Assembly (NCBI RefSeq): GCF_900206265.1
Contig: NZ_LT907782.1
Coordinates: forward strand, 2,604,001-2,668,000
DNA length: 64,000 nt
Direction: 5' to 3'
From: Nitrosomonas ureae
GTDB taxonomy: Bacteria; Pseudomonadota; Gammaproteobacteria; Burkholderiales; Nitrosomonadaceae
Shown here in pieces: positions 28,068 to 37,795 of the stretch; position 1 is the first letter of the stretch, and each line of letters starts with the position of its first letter. Under the pieces are notes generated by a model. The model worked only from the letters and a program-made list of their open reading frames with translations. It was not told where the DNA came from and did not search any database. The position numbers and the translations under genes were made by a program.

Positions 28068-28604
28068 TCAATTAACGTATAGCGGTACCCAACTTACTTC
28101 ACACTCCCCTAATTCCGTCGCCACATAAGCAGATTCTTCGGAGATCGTGATGGATATATCCATGGTTCGTTGTGCTAACTTTGCCAGTGCCTGGATATTG
28201 TGCCATTGAAACTGGAAAATAGAGGCCGTCAATGCATTAAATTTCGCTTGTTCCTGTATCCACCAGATATTCGATTTGGAGTTAAAACTATACACTTTGA
28301 CCGTATCAGCAAGCCGCGTCGCCTTTTTGATTCGTTCCGGAGCGGGTTCACCGATATCGATCCACAATGCAATCCGGCCATCCGGGCTATGTGCCCAGAG
28401 GTCGGGTTCCTCTACAGTACTCAACCCCTTGGTGAGCAACAGCGATTCCCGAGCATTAATGCAAAATGCGAGCATGCGCGTCATCATGCGTTCAAGCGTT
28501 TCTGAGGGGTGCTGGGCGATGGTCAGATGGAGTGAGTCGTAGTAATTGCGATTGAGATCCGTCAGTGCAATCTTGAATTTATAGATGGTTGGTTTTAAAG
28601 CCAC
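28068..28604 (-). CDS. yaeQ: YaeQ family protein
   Basis: 178 residues matching YaeQ throughout: MALKPTIYKFKIALTDLNRN at the N-terminus, DLWAHSPDGRIALWIDIGEP with PERIKKATRLADTV in the middle, and ISEESAYVATELGE at the end. YaeQ has a nuclease-like fold and its E. coli member has been linked to suppression of rfaH loss, but its reaction is unknown. It is downstream of DUF2959 on the same strand. Confidence 0.93.
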   Translation of the reverse strand: MALKPTIYKFKIALTDLNRNYYDSLHLTIAQHPSETLERMMTRMLAFCINARESLLLTKGLSTVEEPDLWAHSPDGRIALWIDIGEPAPERIKKATRLADTVKVYSFNSKSNIWWIQEQAKFNALTASIFQFQWHNIQALAKLAQRTMDISITISEESAYVATELGECEVSWVPLYVN

Positions 28605-28674
28605 TGGCTTTTCCTGATTGTTGGAAGCTTCGGAATAGTATCTGATGAGCTATTCCGAAGTATCCTGAGATGAT

Positions 28675-29319
28675 TTATTTTTCCATCGTGCTGATAAACG
28701 CGTTGGCCTCATTGATCGATTGTTCCATCGAAGCAATGAGTGCGGATACATCGGATTTAATCGTTCCCAATTCATTCTTGAGCGAAGCAATGGCACGTGC
28801 ATTCAGGTTATGCTTGAGGAACATAACTTGATCCTGGAAAACCCGGAGAATAGGTTCAATTTTGGTTTCGGCCTGTTTCATTGAGGCAATCAATTGGCGG
28901 TAGTGTGCTTGGGTTGACTCCAGTTTTTTTTGGCTGCTTTGTTTCATCGATGCATTGCTGTATTGCGTAATTTCTTGTTTCCATTCTGAAAATAATGCTT
29001 CAGAAACGCTTTCGATATCCGCAATGCGGCTATTTACTTCCTCAGCTTTGCTGACGCTGGCTTCATACGCGTCATTCAGTTTGTTATAGGTGGCTTCGAG
29101 ATTACCACCTTGGAAGTTAGTGGCGGCAGTGAACTGTTCCAGAGCGGATTTGAATTGCTCTTTGGTTTCTTCTTGTGTGTCGCGCGCTTTCTCAACGCGA
29201 TAAACCATGACATCCCGTTTGGGAATGCCGACTTTTTCCAATCCTTCAAGATACATCGTAGTGCAAGCAGTGAGTAATACGAGGATTGGAAGTAAGAATA
29301 AACGATATAAATGATTCAT
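28675..29319 (-). CDS. DUF2959 lipoprotein
   Basis: 214 residues with a lipoprotein signal peptide: LVLLTACTT gives the acylated Cys at about residue 19. The remainder is almost all alpha-helical coiled coil rich in E, K and Q (for example AEEVNSRIADIESVSEALFSEW), as in the DUF2959 family. It likely sits in the periplasm bound to a membrane. It is the next minus-strand gene after the lipid kinase fusion, with an 87-nt gap. Function unknown. Confidence 0.88.
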   Translation of the reverse strand: MNHLYRLFLLPILVLLTACTTMYLEGLEKVGIPKRDVMVYRVEKARDTQEETKEQFKSALEQFTAATNFQGGNLEATYNKLNDAYEASVSKAEEVNSRIADIESVSEALFSEWKQEITQYSNASMKQSSQKKLESTQAHYRQLIASMKQAETKIEPILRVFQDQVMFLKHNLNARAIASLKNELGTIKSDVSALIASMEQSINEANAFISTMEK

Positions 29320-29406
29320 GATGATCTCCCTAAGAAAATTCGGTTGGTAATTTTATTATCAGGTAACCGGTTATTAATCTTGATCTTTATAACGTGATTG
29401 ATCTGT

Positions 29407-31401
29407 TTAACGTATCACGCCGTGGCGTAATAACCGCCAAGCTACTTTCAAGCCCCATAGAATGGGATGACGGCGTAATACCGGTGTAACTTCCACATGC
29501 ACGCCGGTATGTCGCTCGATTTTCCATGCGGCGTAAGCTACGCTATTATTAAATGTCAGTGTAGCTTTGGATAAGCGCAGGATAGACAGGATTCTTCCCT
29601 GCCAGCGGCGCAAACGCCAATGCCAGTGTGCTTGCCGTTGCATCTCGGGTGTGGTCAGGCAGCGATATTTTCCATTAGCTTGTTTTTCCAGTATTTCTTT
29701 CAGCAAGGGGCTTGCAACATCTGTCAGGCGGGTAAATGCGCTGAGGTTGGTTTGGGCCAGATGATGCGCACGTGTTTCACGCTCAGCGCGTAATTCAGCC
29801 GCATAGGTCAGTGTCAGGCAGCGAGTCCAGATTTCTTCTACATCCCATATGCCGGCATCGATTGTAGGGACACCGGATTTCAGGAAATTAACCACAGAGT
29901 GAGCTTGTGCGACATACAGGCGTTCCCGTACGATATCATCGCGAAAATAGAGCAGTCGTGATGGTTGTGCAAAACGTGCCCAGATATAAGGATGAAACCA
30001 GAATTGCGCGCCACGTTCAAAATCCTTGGTCGAAATAACCGCGTATTTGGCGCGTAATGTACGTTCCTGGTGCGGTACTTCGAGATAAAAAACATTGGGT
30101 GGCAGCCAGGCGTTCAAATTGGCTAAATATTTTTGTGGATAAGCATTGTAGTAGCTATTAACAATGACATACAGGTCGACTATGCCTTCGTCCAGGCTGA
30201 CGGAAGAGTGCAGACAGGAACCGTAAAGCATTACGGCATCCAGTGATTCGCCAAAGCGCATAATCAGAGCGTCTATCAGTGGTATGAGATCGGGCGATGT
30301 TTCCTTGTTGTTTTCCCAAGCAACTTCGCTAATCAATCGAATGGGTAGTTGTTGGGCGGGTAGTGTTACGGAAGAGGTCATGGTGATAGCGGTGTCCTTG
30401 AGTACTAAAAACGTTACGGGGTTGGTTGCAGTAATTCGCAGGGCATTTTGTATATTATTAGATTGATACAATTCACCGTCTACAATGTATTCATCATTCA
30501 TGTGCACAGTCAAGGCGGCGGTGTTATGGCTATAATAGCCATCTTTTTCCTGTAGCGTCCTACCGCCACCTGAAAGTAGCGGCCATAATGAACGCCACAA
30601 GCGTTTGTATTGTTGATCAACCCATGTTACATGGAGCGGTTCGGGTTCTGTGCCCCAATAAGGGCGGATATTGAGTAGGAGATTATCCAGAGCGCTGACC
30701 AACACAAATAAATAAGTGCCCTGATGATTCCGGCCACTAGCTTCTGTCATCGCCATTTGAACGGGCGTCCACTCCTTTTGATGGCGGCCAAGTATCATGC
30801 CGGTCATTAAGCCAATAAGAGACCGCAGCATAATTAACGAGGTGAAAATACTCCCGGTGACCCCGATTTGCTTCACCGAGCTGCGCGAAAATTTGACGCC
30901 GCGCGCGATCAGTCCTGCGGCAAAAAACATGCCGTAAATCGAGTCTGCTCCCGCTTGCTCGATGCGCAGAACCGGACGTTGCACCAATCTGGGTGCGGAT
31001 GAATTAAGCAGAAGGTCATGCAACCGCTGGATAATTTCTTCCGCTTTGCCGCGAATTCCTAAACCCAATGGTGTCATATTGGTGGTTCCACCCGGGACAA
31101 TCATGATGAGTGGCCATTGCTCAGGGTGCAGTGATGTGAACAGATGACCCAGAATTGCATGCGTGGTACCGTCTCCTGCAACGATGAGCAGCAAGTCGAT
31201 ATTCTTCCGGATGAACTGATTAATAACGGTTTTAAAACCGGGGTCATCATTGGCTTCGCAGATGAGAATGCCCGGTATGGCCTCCAATGTCTGGCGAATG
31301 GCTGGCTTTCTTTTGCGCACCTGACCGCTCATGGGGTTAAGCAGGCAGCCGATCTTGGCGGTTCCGGCTGTTATGCGATCTATTCGCGATTGTAAAGTCA
31401 T
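29407..31401 (-). CDS. DAG-kinase-like lipid kinase fused to nucleotidyltransferase-like domain
   Basis: 664 residues from ATG 31401 (MTLQSRIDRITAG); a longer frame overlaps the upstream gene and is less likely. Residues about 15-320 are a DAG kinase/LCB5-type catalytic domain with VAGDGTTHAI, the PGGTTNMTPLGLG loop and VDGELY, all the expected catalytic pieces. From about 385 a nucleotidyltransferase-like region starts with MLYGSCLHSSV, but its metal pair reads DLY instead of DxD, so it may be inactive. The rest is helical and unrecognised. It directly follows the CDP-alcohol phosphatidyltransferase (28-nt gap), so the two are likely one pathway. Confidence 0.85.
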   Translation of the reverse strand: MTLQSRIDRITAGTAKIGCLLNPMSGQVRKRKPAIRQTLEAIPGILICEANDDPGFKTVINQFIRKNIDLLLIVAGDGTTHAILGHLFTSLHPEQWPLIMIVPGGTTNMTPLGLGIRGKAEEIIQRLHDLLLNSSAPRLVQRPVLRIEQAGADSIYGMFFAAGLIARGVKFSRSSVKQIGVTGSIFTSLIMLRSLIGLMTGMILGRHQKEWTPVQMAMTEASGRNHQGTYLFVLVSALDNLLLNIRPYWGTEPEPLHVTWVDQQYKRLWRSLWPLLSGGGRTLQEKDGYYSHNTAALTVHMNDEYIVDGELYQSNNIQNALRITATNPVTFLVLKDTAITMTSSVTLPAQQLPIRLISEVAWENNKETSPDLIPLIDALIMRFGESLDAVMLYGSCLHSSVSLDEGIVDLYVIVNSYYNAYPQKYLANLNAWLPPNVFYLEVPHQERTLRAKYAVISTKDFERGAQFWFHPYIWARFAQPSRLLYFRDDIVRERLYVAQAHSVVNFLKSGVPTIDAGIWDVEEIWTRCLTLTYAAELRAERETRAHHLAQTNLSAFTRLTDVASPLLKEILEKQANGKYRCLTTPEMQRQAHWHWRLRRWQGRILSILRLSKATLTFNNSVAYAAWKIERHTGVHVEVTPVLRRHPILWGLKVAWRLLRHGVIR

Positions 31402-31429
31402 TGGATGTTGTGTTGTGAGCCGTGAAATT

Positions 31430-32662
31430 TCAGGATAGCGGAAACGGCTTCCTAAGATCGATCGGGGGGCGTGTAAAAATTCTAACCGCCAATATCTCCC
31501 GGTCACGTGCCGGGTCGATGTCCTGCAGCCAGGATTTCAGTGTTCCTTCCCTATTTTTGGTTTGCCACGCCATGAGCACGCGCCATGCGAGAAAAGCGGT
31601 TGAGATCAAATGCCAGAATACCACCAGATACAATCCGATATCCGGGCGGTCAATCAACCAACCCCAGCTTAGAAAAAGCAGGTTGGGATTACGCCGGGCT
31701 GTAATCAGGCGGTTAAATGAATCCAGTTTTTGCCAGATAAATAGATCAAACGGCGCTAACCACAGTTGAAATGTGCCTTCGCACAATCGTCCGCCGACAT
31801 AACCCAAAAACATCAATCCCATGAAAATTTCCAGACCGGGAATAGCGGTTTGCGTGCCTGCCAATCCCGCTCCCCAAGCCAGGTACCATAATGGTGGATG
31901 GATGATGTCCAACCCGTGATCCAGAACGTCTCCTATGCGGCTCGAAGTTACTGTGACCCGTGCCAATTTTCCATCGACCGTATCCAGGAAAGTCATGAAC
32001 CATCCCATCAACAATCCTATGCCGAAGAATCCGGCCCAGAAGGCCAGTCCGGTCAGAATGGCAAGCACGATACTGAGGTATGTCACATGATTGGGCTGCC
32101 AGCCTCGGCGCACGCAGAAATGTGTAGCCCAATATGCCGGTAATGGCCATACCCATTTGGTAACGAGGTCGGTGACACCTTTGTATGATCCGGAGAATAG
32201 TTCTTTTTCCAATAGTGCGCGATTTTCCTCGCTGACAGGCAAAATATATGGCGGGTCTTTTTTCTTCAGATTCTGTTGAAAATCAATTTTCAAATCTTTC
32301 AAGCCAATTCGTGGAATGGTCAGCAGTGCGAATTTGTAATTCTGGTTTTTGTTATTGTTCAGATTTCTCAGCAGTCGCGGTGCCTGATTGCCATCGGTGC
32401 GTATCGCAGCAGGACATCCATCCTCATTGTATAAAGCGATATTCTTATCCAGTTTGAGCAATACCGAAAGTACACGGGTATCGAACAGAAAATTGGCGTT
32501 CAGGAACAACGTACTGGCATTCGTGGGAATTTTCTCGACATCCTCGGCAAGCGTGACATATTCGTATGCTTTCAGCATACGTTCCAGACGCTCGTATCCG
32601 GTTAACCCCCAAATGGTTATTTCATTGTCACCGAAAATATGAATATAGGTTGAAGCTGGCAT
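31430..32662 (-). CDS. CDP-alcohol phosphatidyltransferase with N-terminal nucleotidyltransferase-like half
   Basis: 410 residues. The first 160 form a soluble alpha/beta half with TLFLNANFLFDTRVLSVLLK, resembling a trimmed sugar-nucleotidyltransferase. Membrane domain from about 185 carries the complete CDP-alcohol motif DTVDGKLARVTVTSSRIGDV followed by LDHGLD (D-x2-DG-x2-AR-x8-G-x3-D-x3-D). It would swap CMP of a CDP-lipid or CDP-polyol for an alcohol head group. The architecture recalls archaeal inositol-phosphate lipid enzymes (IPCT/DIPPS), so an inositol-like or other polyol head is possible. It lies just before the lipid kinase fusion. Confidence 0.88.
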   Translation of the reverse strand: MPASTYIHIFGDNEITIWGLTGYERLERMLKAYEYVTLAEDVEKIPTNASTLFLNANFLFDTRVLSVLLKLDKNIALYNEDGCPAAIRTDGNQAPRLLRNLNNNKNQNYKFALLTIPRIGLKDLKIDFQQNLKKKDPPYILPVSEENRALLEKELFSGSYKGVTDLVTKWVWPLPAYWATHFCVRRGWQPNHVTYLSIVLAILTGLAFWAGFFGIGLLMGWFMTFLDTVDGKLARVTVTSSRIGDVLDHGLDIIHPPLWYLAWGAGLAGTQTAIPGLEIFMGLMFLGYVGGRLCEGTFQLWLAPFDLFIWQKLDSFNRLITARRNPNLLFLSWGWLIDRPDIGLYLVVFWHLISTAFLAWRVLMAWQTKNREGTLKSWLQDIDPARDREILAVRIFTRPPIDLRKPFPLS

Positions 32663-32764
32663 ATGCTGTGGTGTAATAGTTATTGGATTGTATGTCTGTA
32701 AGGATTTTTCAGTTAAATATTTTTTAACTTTAAACGGATCATAAATTATTTTTAATCAATAGAA

Positions 32765-34129
32765 TTAGCCTACCTGTATGTCTGCATTGGCATATTTAAT
32801 ATGCTTTTTCTTTGGAGTGGCTAAAAAGTACGCGAAAGTTAGTGGGCCTACACGGCCAACGATCATCATAAATATAATCAATATTTCTCCTTCCATACTC
32901 AACTGAGCGGTTAATCCTCTGGATAAACCTACAGTGCTGAGTGCAGATACTACCTCGAAAACGATATCAATAAATGGTGCTTTTTCAATTGCAGTCAATA
33001 TAAATATTCCAATGAATATTATGGTAATGGATACAATTGCCAGCGCCAACGCTTTCATGACTTGATGTTGCGGTATAGTACGCTGCAATATAACTACGTC
33101 ATCCCTGCGACGCAGAAAGGTGTAAGTGGCCATGATCAAGACCACGAATGTGCCTATTTTGAGTCCGCTGGCGGTGCTTAACGAACCTCCTCCGATAAAC
33201 ATCAATAGGATCATCAGCGTTGTTGTGGCATTAGTCAACTCTTCTATAGCTAAGGTATTAAAGCCCGCCGTTCGAGGCGTTACCGCCTGGAACCAAGAAG
33301 CTATTGCTTGATCGGCAATAGATAATTGGCCTAATGTTGCAGGGTTTTGGGCTTCGAGAATCCAGACAAGCACGAATCCGAGGAGATTGATAATGAATGT
33401 GCTGATTAATACAATTTTGCTGTTTACGCTTAGTTTGTGCCACTTTTTTTGTGTTTTTATATCTATCAATACCAAAAAACCAATACCGCCAATAATAAAA
33501 AGAGCCGTGATTACAAGATTGACTGATAAATTGTCGGAATAATGCATCAGGCTATTACTGTTTAACGCAAACCCAGCATTATTAAAAGATGAAATGGTAT
33601 AAAAGAATGCATGGTAGGCAGCCTTGTCGAACCCCAGATCATTGAGCCAAATTACTGTTAGCGCTATAAATCCGATTAGTTCGATGAACAAAGAGTAAAT
33701 CAGTACATATTTTGCGGTGTGAGCAACTTTTTCCAGACTGGTTTGATTAAATGCTTCTTGCGCAATCATTTGTTGCCCGATTCCCAGTTTTGTGCCTAAG
33801 CTTAATGCCGCAACAATTGCAAAAGTCATGAAGCTCAGGCCTCCTATTTGAATCAGCAATGCAATAATGATCTGACCAAATAACGTAAAATGGGTGCCTG
33901 TATCGAGAATCACCAGCCCTGTAACTGTCACCGCTGAAGTTGCAGTAAATACAGACTGTAACCAGCTGGTTTCAACATGCGTAGCAAAGGGCAGTTTTAG
34001 GAGTAGAGAGCCGATTGCAATAAGCAAAATGAATCCGAGAAATAGAACTGCCGGCGGGCTAACGTTAAATGCATACTTTTTTGCTGCAGATAATTTATAA
34101 GGTGAAACATGGGGATCCCATGGTTTCAT
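32765..34129 (-). CDS. ktrB: KtrB/TrkH-type potassium channel subunit
   Basis: 454 residues of TrkH/KtrB family with four M1-P-M2 units. Selectivity-filter-like glycines are seen in SAVTVTGLV, SFNNAGFALN, VTPRTAGFNTL and SALSTVGLSRGL. Potassium uptake in the inner membrane. The gene starts 2 nt after the KtrA stop (34132), so they form one ktrAB operon. Confidence 0.92.
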   Translation of the reverse strand: MKPWDPHVSPYKLSAAKKYAFNVSPPAVLFLGFILLIAIGSLLLKLPFATHVETSWLQSVFTATSAVTVTGLVILDTGTHFTLFGQIIIALLIQIGGLSFMTFAIVAALSLGTKLGIGQQMIAQEAFNQTSLEKVAHTAKYVLIYSLFIELIGFIALTVIWLNDLGFDKAAYHAFFYTISSFNNAGFALNSNSLMHYSDNLSVNLVITALFIIGGIGFLVLIDIKTQKKWHKLSVNSKIVLISTFIINLLGFVLVWILEAQNPATLGQLSIADQAIASWFQAVTPRTAGFNTLAIEELTNATTTLMILLMFIGGGSLSTASGLKIGTFVVLIMATYTFLRRRDDVVILQRTIPQHQVMKALALAIVSITIIFIGIFILTAIEKAPFIDIVFEVVSALSTVGLSRGLTAQLSMEGEILIIFMMIVGRVGPLTFAYFLATPKKKHIKYANADIQVG

Positions 34130-34131
34130 GA

Positions 34132-34785
34132 TTACGCTAGCCTTGGTGCAATTGTTTTAAGCGCATTTAATGATCCTGCCAATACGAGAGAGTCATCCAT
34201 TTCCAAGGTAAAGCTGGGTTCAATCCGTTTGAAGATGGTTTTTTTTCGCCGCACCAGTAAAGGATCTATAGAGTCTTTAACTTGTTTTAACAATTCTGCT
34301 ATTGAGATGCCTTGGCATTTCTCGGTTATTTTAATTTCAACGACATATAAACTATGACCGATCGGCATGTACTGATTGACCATAGGATAGCTGAGCGATT
34401 GAGCCACTTTTATACCCATTTCTTCTTCAGGATGAATGATTCGGGAAACTCCAATCCTAGAGAGAATAGTATGGTGTGGTTTTGAAGTGGCTTTGACCCA
34501 AATTTCTGTGATGTTCATGCTTTTGAGCAGTAGTACACACAATATACTAGCTTCCAGACTTTCTCCAATTGCTACCAACGCGGCATCACAAGCTGTTATG
34601 TTCAGATCTTTAAGCGCGTGTTCGTCCGTTCCGTCCGCTACTGCTGCAAGGGTCAATTGATCGGCTATTTGGTTCACAATTTTTGCGTTAATATCCACAC
34701 CGATTACTGAATGTCCAAGGCGTATTAATTCCAACGATGCTGCTGAGCCAAACCGCCCTAAGCCTATTACCGCAAATTGTCCCAT
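34132..34785 (-). CDS. ktrA: KtrA, RCK-domain potassium uptake regulator
   Basis: 217 residues. The N-terminal Rossmann domain has GLGRFGSAASLELIRLGHSV and ends its first strand with VDIN, as in NAD/ATP-binding RCK-N. RCK-C from about 130 has YMPIGHSLYVVEIKI and LVLAGSLNAL. It gates the KtrB channel in response to ATP/ADP or NAD(H). It is followed at once by ktrB. Confidence 0.92.
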   Translation of the reverse strand: MGQFAVIGLGRFGSAASLELIRLGHSVIGVDINAKIVNQIADQLTLAAVADGTDEHALKDLNITACDAALVAIGESLEASILCVLLLKSMNITEIWVKATSKPHHTILSRIGVSRIIHPEEEMGIKVAQSLSYPMVNQYMPIGHSLYVVEIKITEKCQGISIAELLKQVKDSIDPLLVRRKKTIFKRIEPSFTLEMDDSLVLAGSLNALKTIAPRLA

Positions 34786-34851
34786 TTTTTCGTATTTATA
34801 TGGTTTTTAAGGTTATATCTGGGTGTGTTTTTTTCTATTTAATATTTGGAA

Positions 34852-35910
34852 TTAATTAGTTCTGCGTAACCATACATTGGCTACCATAATTATAGTAAAG
34901 CCGGGTATCAGTGCTATCAGCGCTGGATTTAATTGTAATATCAAACCCGCATTTGCAATAATTTGATCGAGCAAGTAAACCGCGATACCAATCAGCGAAG
35001 CGAATACCAATTTGTTGCTCAAACCGCTGCGGATGGATCCAAAAACAAAAGGAATGGATAATAACAGCATTGCGATGGTCATTAACGCACTGCCGATTTT
35101 CCGCCATAATGCCAGTGCATAAGAATCCGCCTCCTGTCCGGTGCTGCGTAGAAATTCAACATGCCGGAACAACTCAAGCGGTGACAGGCTCTCCGGCGGT
35201 TTAGTCAATGTGGCGATGTCTTCCGGGCTGACAAAGGAAGACCAGTGTAAAGTAGTATGGTGAGCTACCGTGATTTGATTGTTTGCAAAAGTTCTGACGA
35301 TAACATTGCTGAGTTTCCAGGTCTCATTATCGACAATTTCTGCAGTTTGAGCCAGGACATGGGCAGCTAAAAAGCCTTCTTCATTCAGTTGTAGGATTTC
35401 AATAGCGGCTGCTTTATTATTGCTGATGATTTGACCGATACGCAGAATATTCTTTTCATTGCGTGTCCAGATTCCCAGATTTCTTCCGAGTTCAGCACTT
35501 TGCTCTAATGCAATAGCCCGGTAAGTAATTGCTTTCTGTTGCAATTGCGGCGCAATGAATTGCTCTAAGATGGCAACGCCCAGCAAAAGTAAAATGCCGA
35601 TACTTAGAGGTGCGAGGCTGATGCGCCAGGGGGAAAGTCCGGCAACCCGCATGGCAATCAATTCCGAATGTACCGCCAATTTACCCAGTGCCGTGACTGT
35701 ACCTAATAAAGCCACAAAAGGGGCAATTTGAATAAATCTGCGTGGTAACAGCAGGGTGGTATAAAGAAACGCATCGGTAATATGATAAGTGCCTCTCCCT
35801 ACATCGTCCAATTGATCAAGTAAGTCAAAGAAACTGAAAAGCGGTAATATCACAGCGATGGCAATCAAGAAGCCAATCAGTACCTGACCAGAGATATATC
35901 GATAAATCAT
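34852..35910 (-). CDS. lptG: LptG-like lipid export permease
   Basis: 352 residues, YjgP/YjgQ fold: helices at about 10-30, 55-75 and 100-120, a periplasmic beta-jellyroll (about 120-265) and three C-terminal helices. AMRVAGLSPWRI is the cytoplasmic coupling helix found in LptG. Together with LptF it forms the ABC permease that pulls lipid A-core out of the inner membrane. Start and LptF stop share base 35910, so they are strictly coupled. In this genome it sits with lipid-metabolism genes, so a paralogous role is possible. Confidence 0.9.
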   Translation of the reverse strand: MIYRYISGQVLIGFLIAIAVILPLFSFFDLLDQLDDVGRGTYHITDAFLYTTLLLPRRFIQIAPFVALLGTVTALGKLAVHSELIAMRVAGLSPWRISLAPLSIGILLLLGVAILEQFIAPQLQQKAITYRAIALEQSAELGRNLGIWTRNEKNILRIGQIISNNKAAAIEILQLNEEGFLAAHVLAQTAEIVDNETWKLSNVIVRTFANNQITVAHHTTLHWSSFVSPEDIATLTKPPESLSPLELFRHVEFLRSTGQEADSYALALWRKIGSALMTIAMLLLSIPFVFGSIRSGLSNKLVFASLIGIAVYLLDQIIANAGLILQLNPALIALIPGFTIIMVANVWLRRTN

Positions 35911-36986
35911 TATCTTGAGCGTGATTGTTTTTGTCTAACAATCAGGGCATAAGTGATGAGTGCCAGTAGCATGAGCAGTTCCAACCACCATACGCCAGGT
36001 ACGCTGCCAATCGTTTCCTGTTCAACCCATGTTTTTGCTAATCCGCTCAGATTATAGTATGCGGCGAAAACCAAGGCAGCAATGAGATAGGTTTTTTCCG
36101 TTTTGTCTTGGCGTGGAGCGGTATGAATGAACGTTAAAGCAATGAGCGCCAGTAGTACGGTAGCAAGCGGACGTGAGATGCGCCATTGCAACTCGGCTAT
36201 GTCACGCGGCAGATCGGATTCCCACAGTGTTCTTGTCGCGGCCGCTTTGCGCCGGTAATTGGTAACAAAATCATTATCAATGAAATAGATCATCTTTTTG
36301 AACTGAATAACATCATCGGTGCTGGCGATGCTTGTCAACTGATAGATAGTACCTTCCGATAACTGAATGTGCGGTCTATCGTCTTCTGCTGTGGGTTTAA
36401 TTTGTTGAGCTTGTTTGGCAATGACGATTTCACTGCTGTCAGGTTTCTTGATGTAGTGAAAAATATTTTGCATTTGTTTGTCCGCTTCATTCTTATTGCG
36501 TACATAGATTACCCTGCCACTTTTTTCGCTACCATAGAACCGTCCGGCTTGAAATCGATTGGTGTTGAGTTCCGCCTCTGCCTGCGCGTCGAGAATGTAG
36601 CTTTCCCCATAAGCCCAGGGACGAACATAGGATGACAACATGCCACTGATGATACCTACCGGTATCGCGACGCTCAGTACCGCAATAACAATGCGGTGGC
36701 CGCTGATGCCTACTGAACGGATAACATTCAATTCCTGATCTTTGTTGAGTCTTCCCAGACCCATAATGACTGAAATATAGAGGGCGATGGGAATTAACAC
36801 CTCCAATGCGATCAGGGTTTTGAGAAAAACCAGTTTGATCAAACCGGCGATTCCCAAGGTTTCCGTGACGGCACCGGCTAAAAGTCTGGCACTGCTGAAA
36901 CTGGCGAATAGTCCGATCAGGATGAGAATAACTACCGTGAAAGGCAGCATTATTTCCCGTGCGATATAGCGTTCGATTAATTTCAT
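35910..36986 (-). CDS. lptF: LptF-like lipid export permease
   Basis: 358 residues of the YjgP/YjgQ fold. It starts MKLIERYIAREIMLPF, keeps the coupling helix NVIRSVGISGHRIVIAVLSV and a periplasmic jellyroll containing RVIYVRNKNEADKQMQNIF. The start overlaps the upstream nucleotidyltransferase stop as ATGA. Forms the permease with LptG; the LptB ATPase is not in the window. Being translationally coupled to a MobA-like nucleotidyltransferase and a GNAT-family gene is unusual. Confidence 0.9.
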   Translation of the reverse strand: MKLIERYIAREIMLPFTVVILILIGLFASFSSARLLAGAVTETLGIAGLIKLVFLKTLIALEVLIPIALYISVIMGLGRLNKDQELNVIRSVGISGHRIVIAVLSVAIPVGIISGMLSSYVRPWAYGESYILDAQAEAELNTNRFQAGRFYGSEKSGRVIYVRNKNEADKQMQNIFHYIKKPDSSEIVIAKQAQQIKPTAEDDRPHIQLSEGTIYQLTSIASTDDVIQFKKMIYFIDNDFVTNYRRKAAATRTLWESDLPRDIAELQWRISRPLATVLLALIALTFIHTAPRQDKTEKTYLIAALVFAAYYNLSGLAKTWVEQETIGSVPGVWWLELLMLLALITYALIVRQKQSRSR

Positions 36987-37795
36987 GATTCTGATCTGAG
37001 TATCGACTCAGCCAGTACCAAGTCTTCGACTTTATCCACGTCTACTCCGGCGCGTGGATCGTCCAGCATAATGGCTTGTATGGTTACCCCGGATTTTTCC
37101 GATACTGCCGTTAACGCCTGGTGCAATGTCAAGGATCCCAACAAATAAGAAAATACCGTTTTGAATCCGAGGGCTTGTGCAATTAAACGCCATGGGCGTT
37201 TGCGTAAATCTTCCGCTTTGCACCAGAATTTTACCACTGAGCGCCCTTGCGGCTTGAATGTAAACAAATTGCAACCACAAAATCCGCCATCACTCAAACG
37301 GATGACTGTGCGCTTGGCACTTGGGAATGCGCTCGCGATCACGTTCTGATTAATTGCACCGACTGTGGCATCGCTATTTACTGCGAGTGATTTTTGCAAA
37401 AAATTCTGCACAATGCCGGGCGTGAGTAAGGCATGATCGGCAGTGGTTAATAATACCGGTGTATTGCTGGATACGTGATTAAGACCACTCTCGGCGCTGC
37501 GGCTAGGAGAGTCTAAGTTGGGGAGCCACTTTACTTGCCCTGAAGCGATGCGCTGTTTTAATTCCGGGCAATGGGCGTGCAAGGATTCTGGAGGGCCGCA
37601 TAAAATGACGCTGGAGATTTGATTACAAGCCATCAACGTATCCAGAACGCGGATAATCATCGGAATGCCGTCAACCGGCGCGAAGGCTTTGCAAGCCGCA
37701 CCGGTATGTTGCGTGATAGGATCTTTGCCGGTGCGGTCGGCGGCTAGAACCAGGGCAACAAATTGCTGCGATGCCGGATTGAATGCATCGCTCAT
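36983..37795 (-). CDS. MobA/GT-A type nucleotidyltransferase
   Basis: 270 residues. It starts with the nucleotide-binding loop LVLAADRTGKDP, a variant of LxxGxGxR, with the further lysine in ACKAFAPVDG. The metal-binding segment is LLTTADHALLT, where an Asp takes the GT-A place. The C-terminal half ends GVDVDKVEDLVLAESIL, as in many MobA-like enzymes. It would activate a small phosphorylated substrate with a nucleotide. It shares ATGA overlaps with both neighbours (YghO-like before, LptF after). Confidence 0.85.
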   Translation of the reverse strand: MSDAFNPASQQFVALVLAADRTGKDPITQHTGAACKAFAPVDGIPMIIRVLDTLMACNQISSVILCGPPESLHAHCPELKQRIASGQVKWLPNLDSPSRSAESGLNHVSSNTPVLLTTADHALLTPGIVQNFLQKSLAVNSDATVGAINQNVIASAFPSAKRTVIRLSDGGFCGCNLFTFKPQGRSVVKFWCKAEDLRKRPWRLIAQALGFKTVFSYLLGSLTLHQALTAVSEKSGVTIQAIMLDDPRAGVDVDKVEDLVLAESILRSES

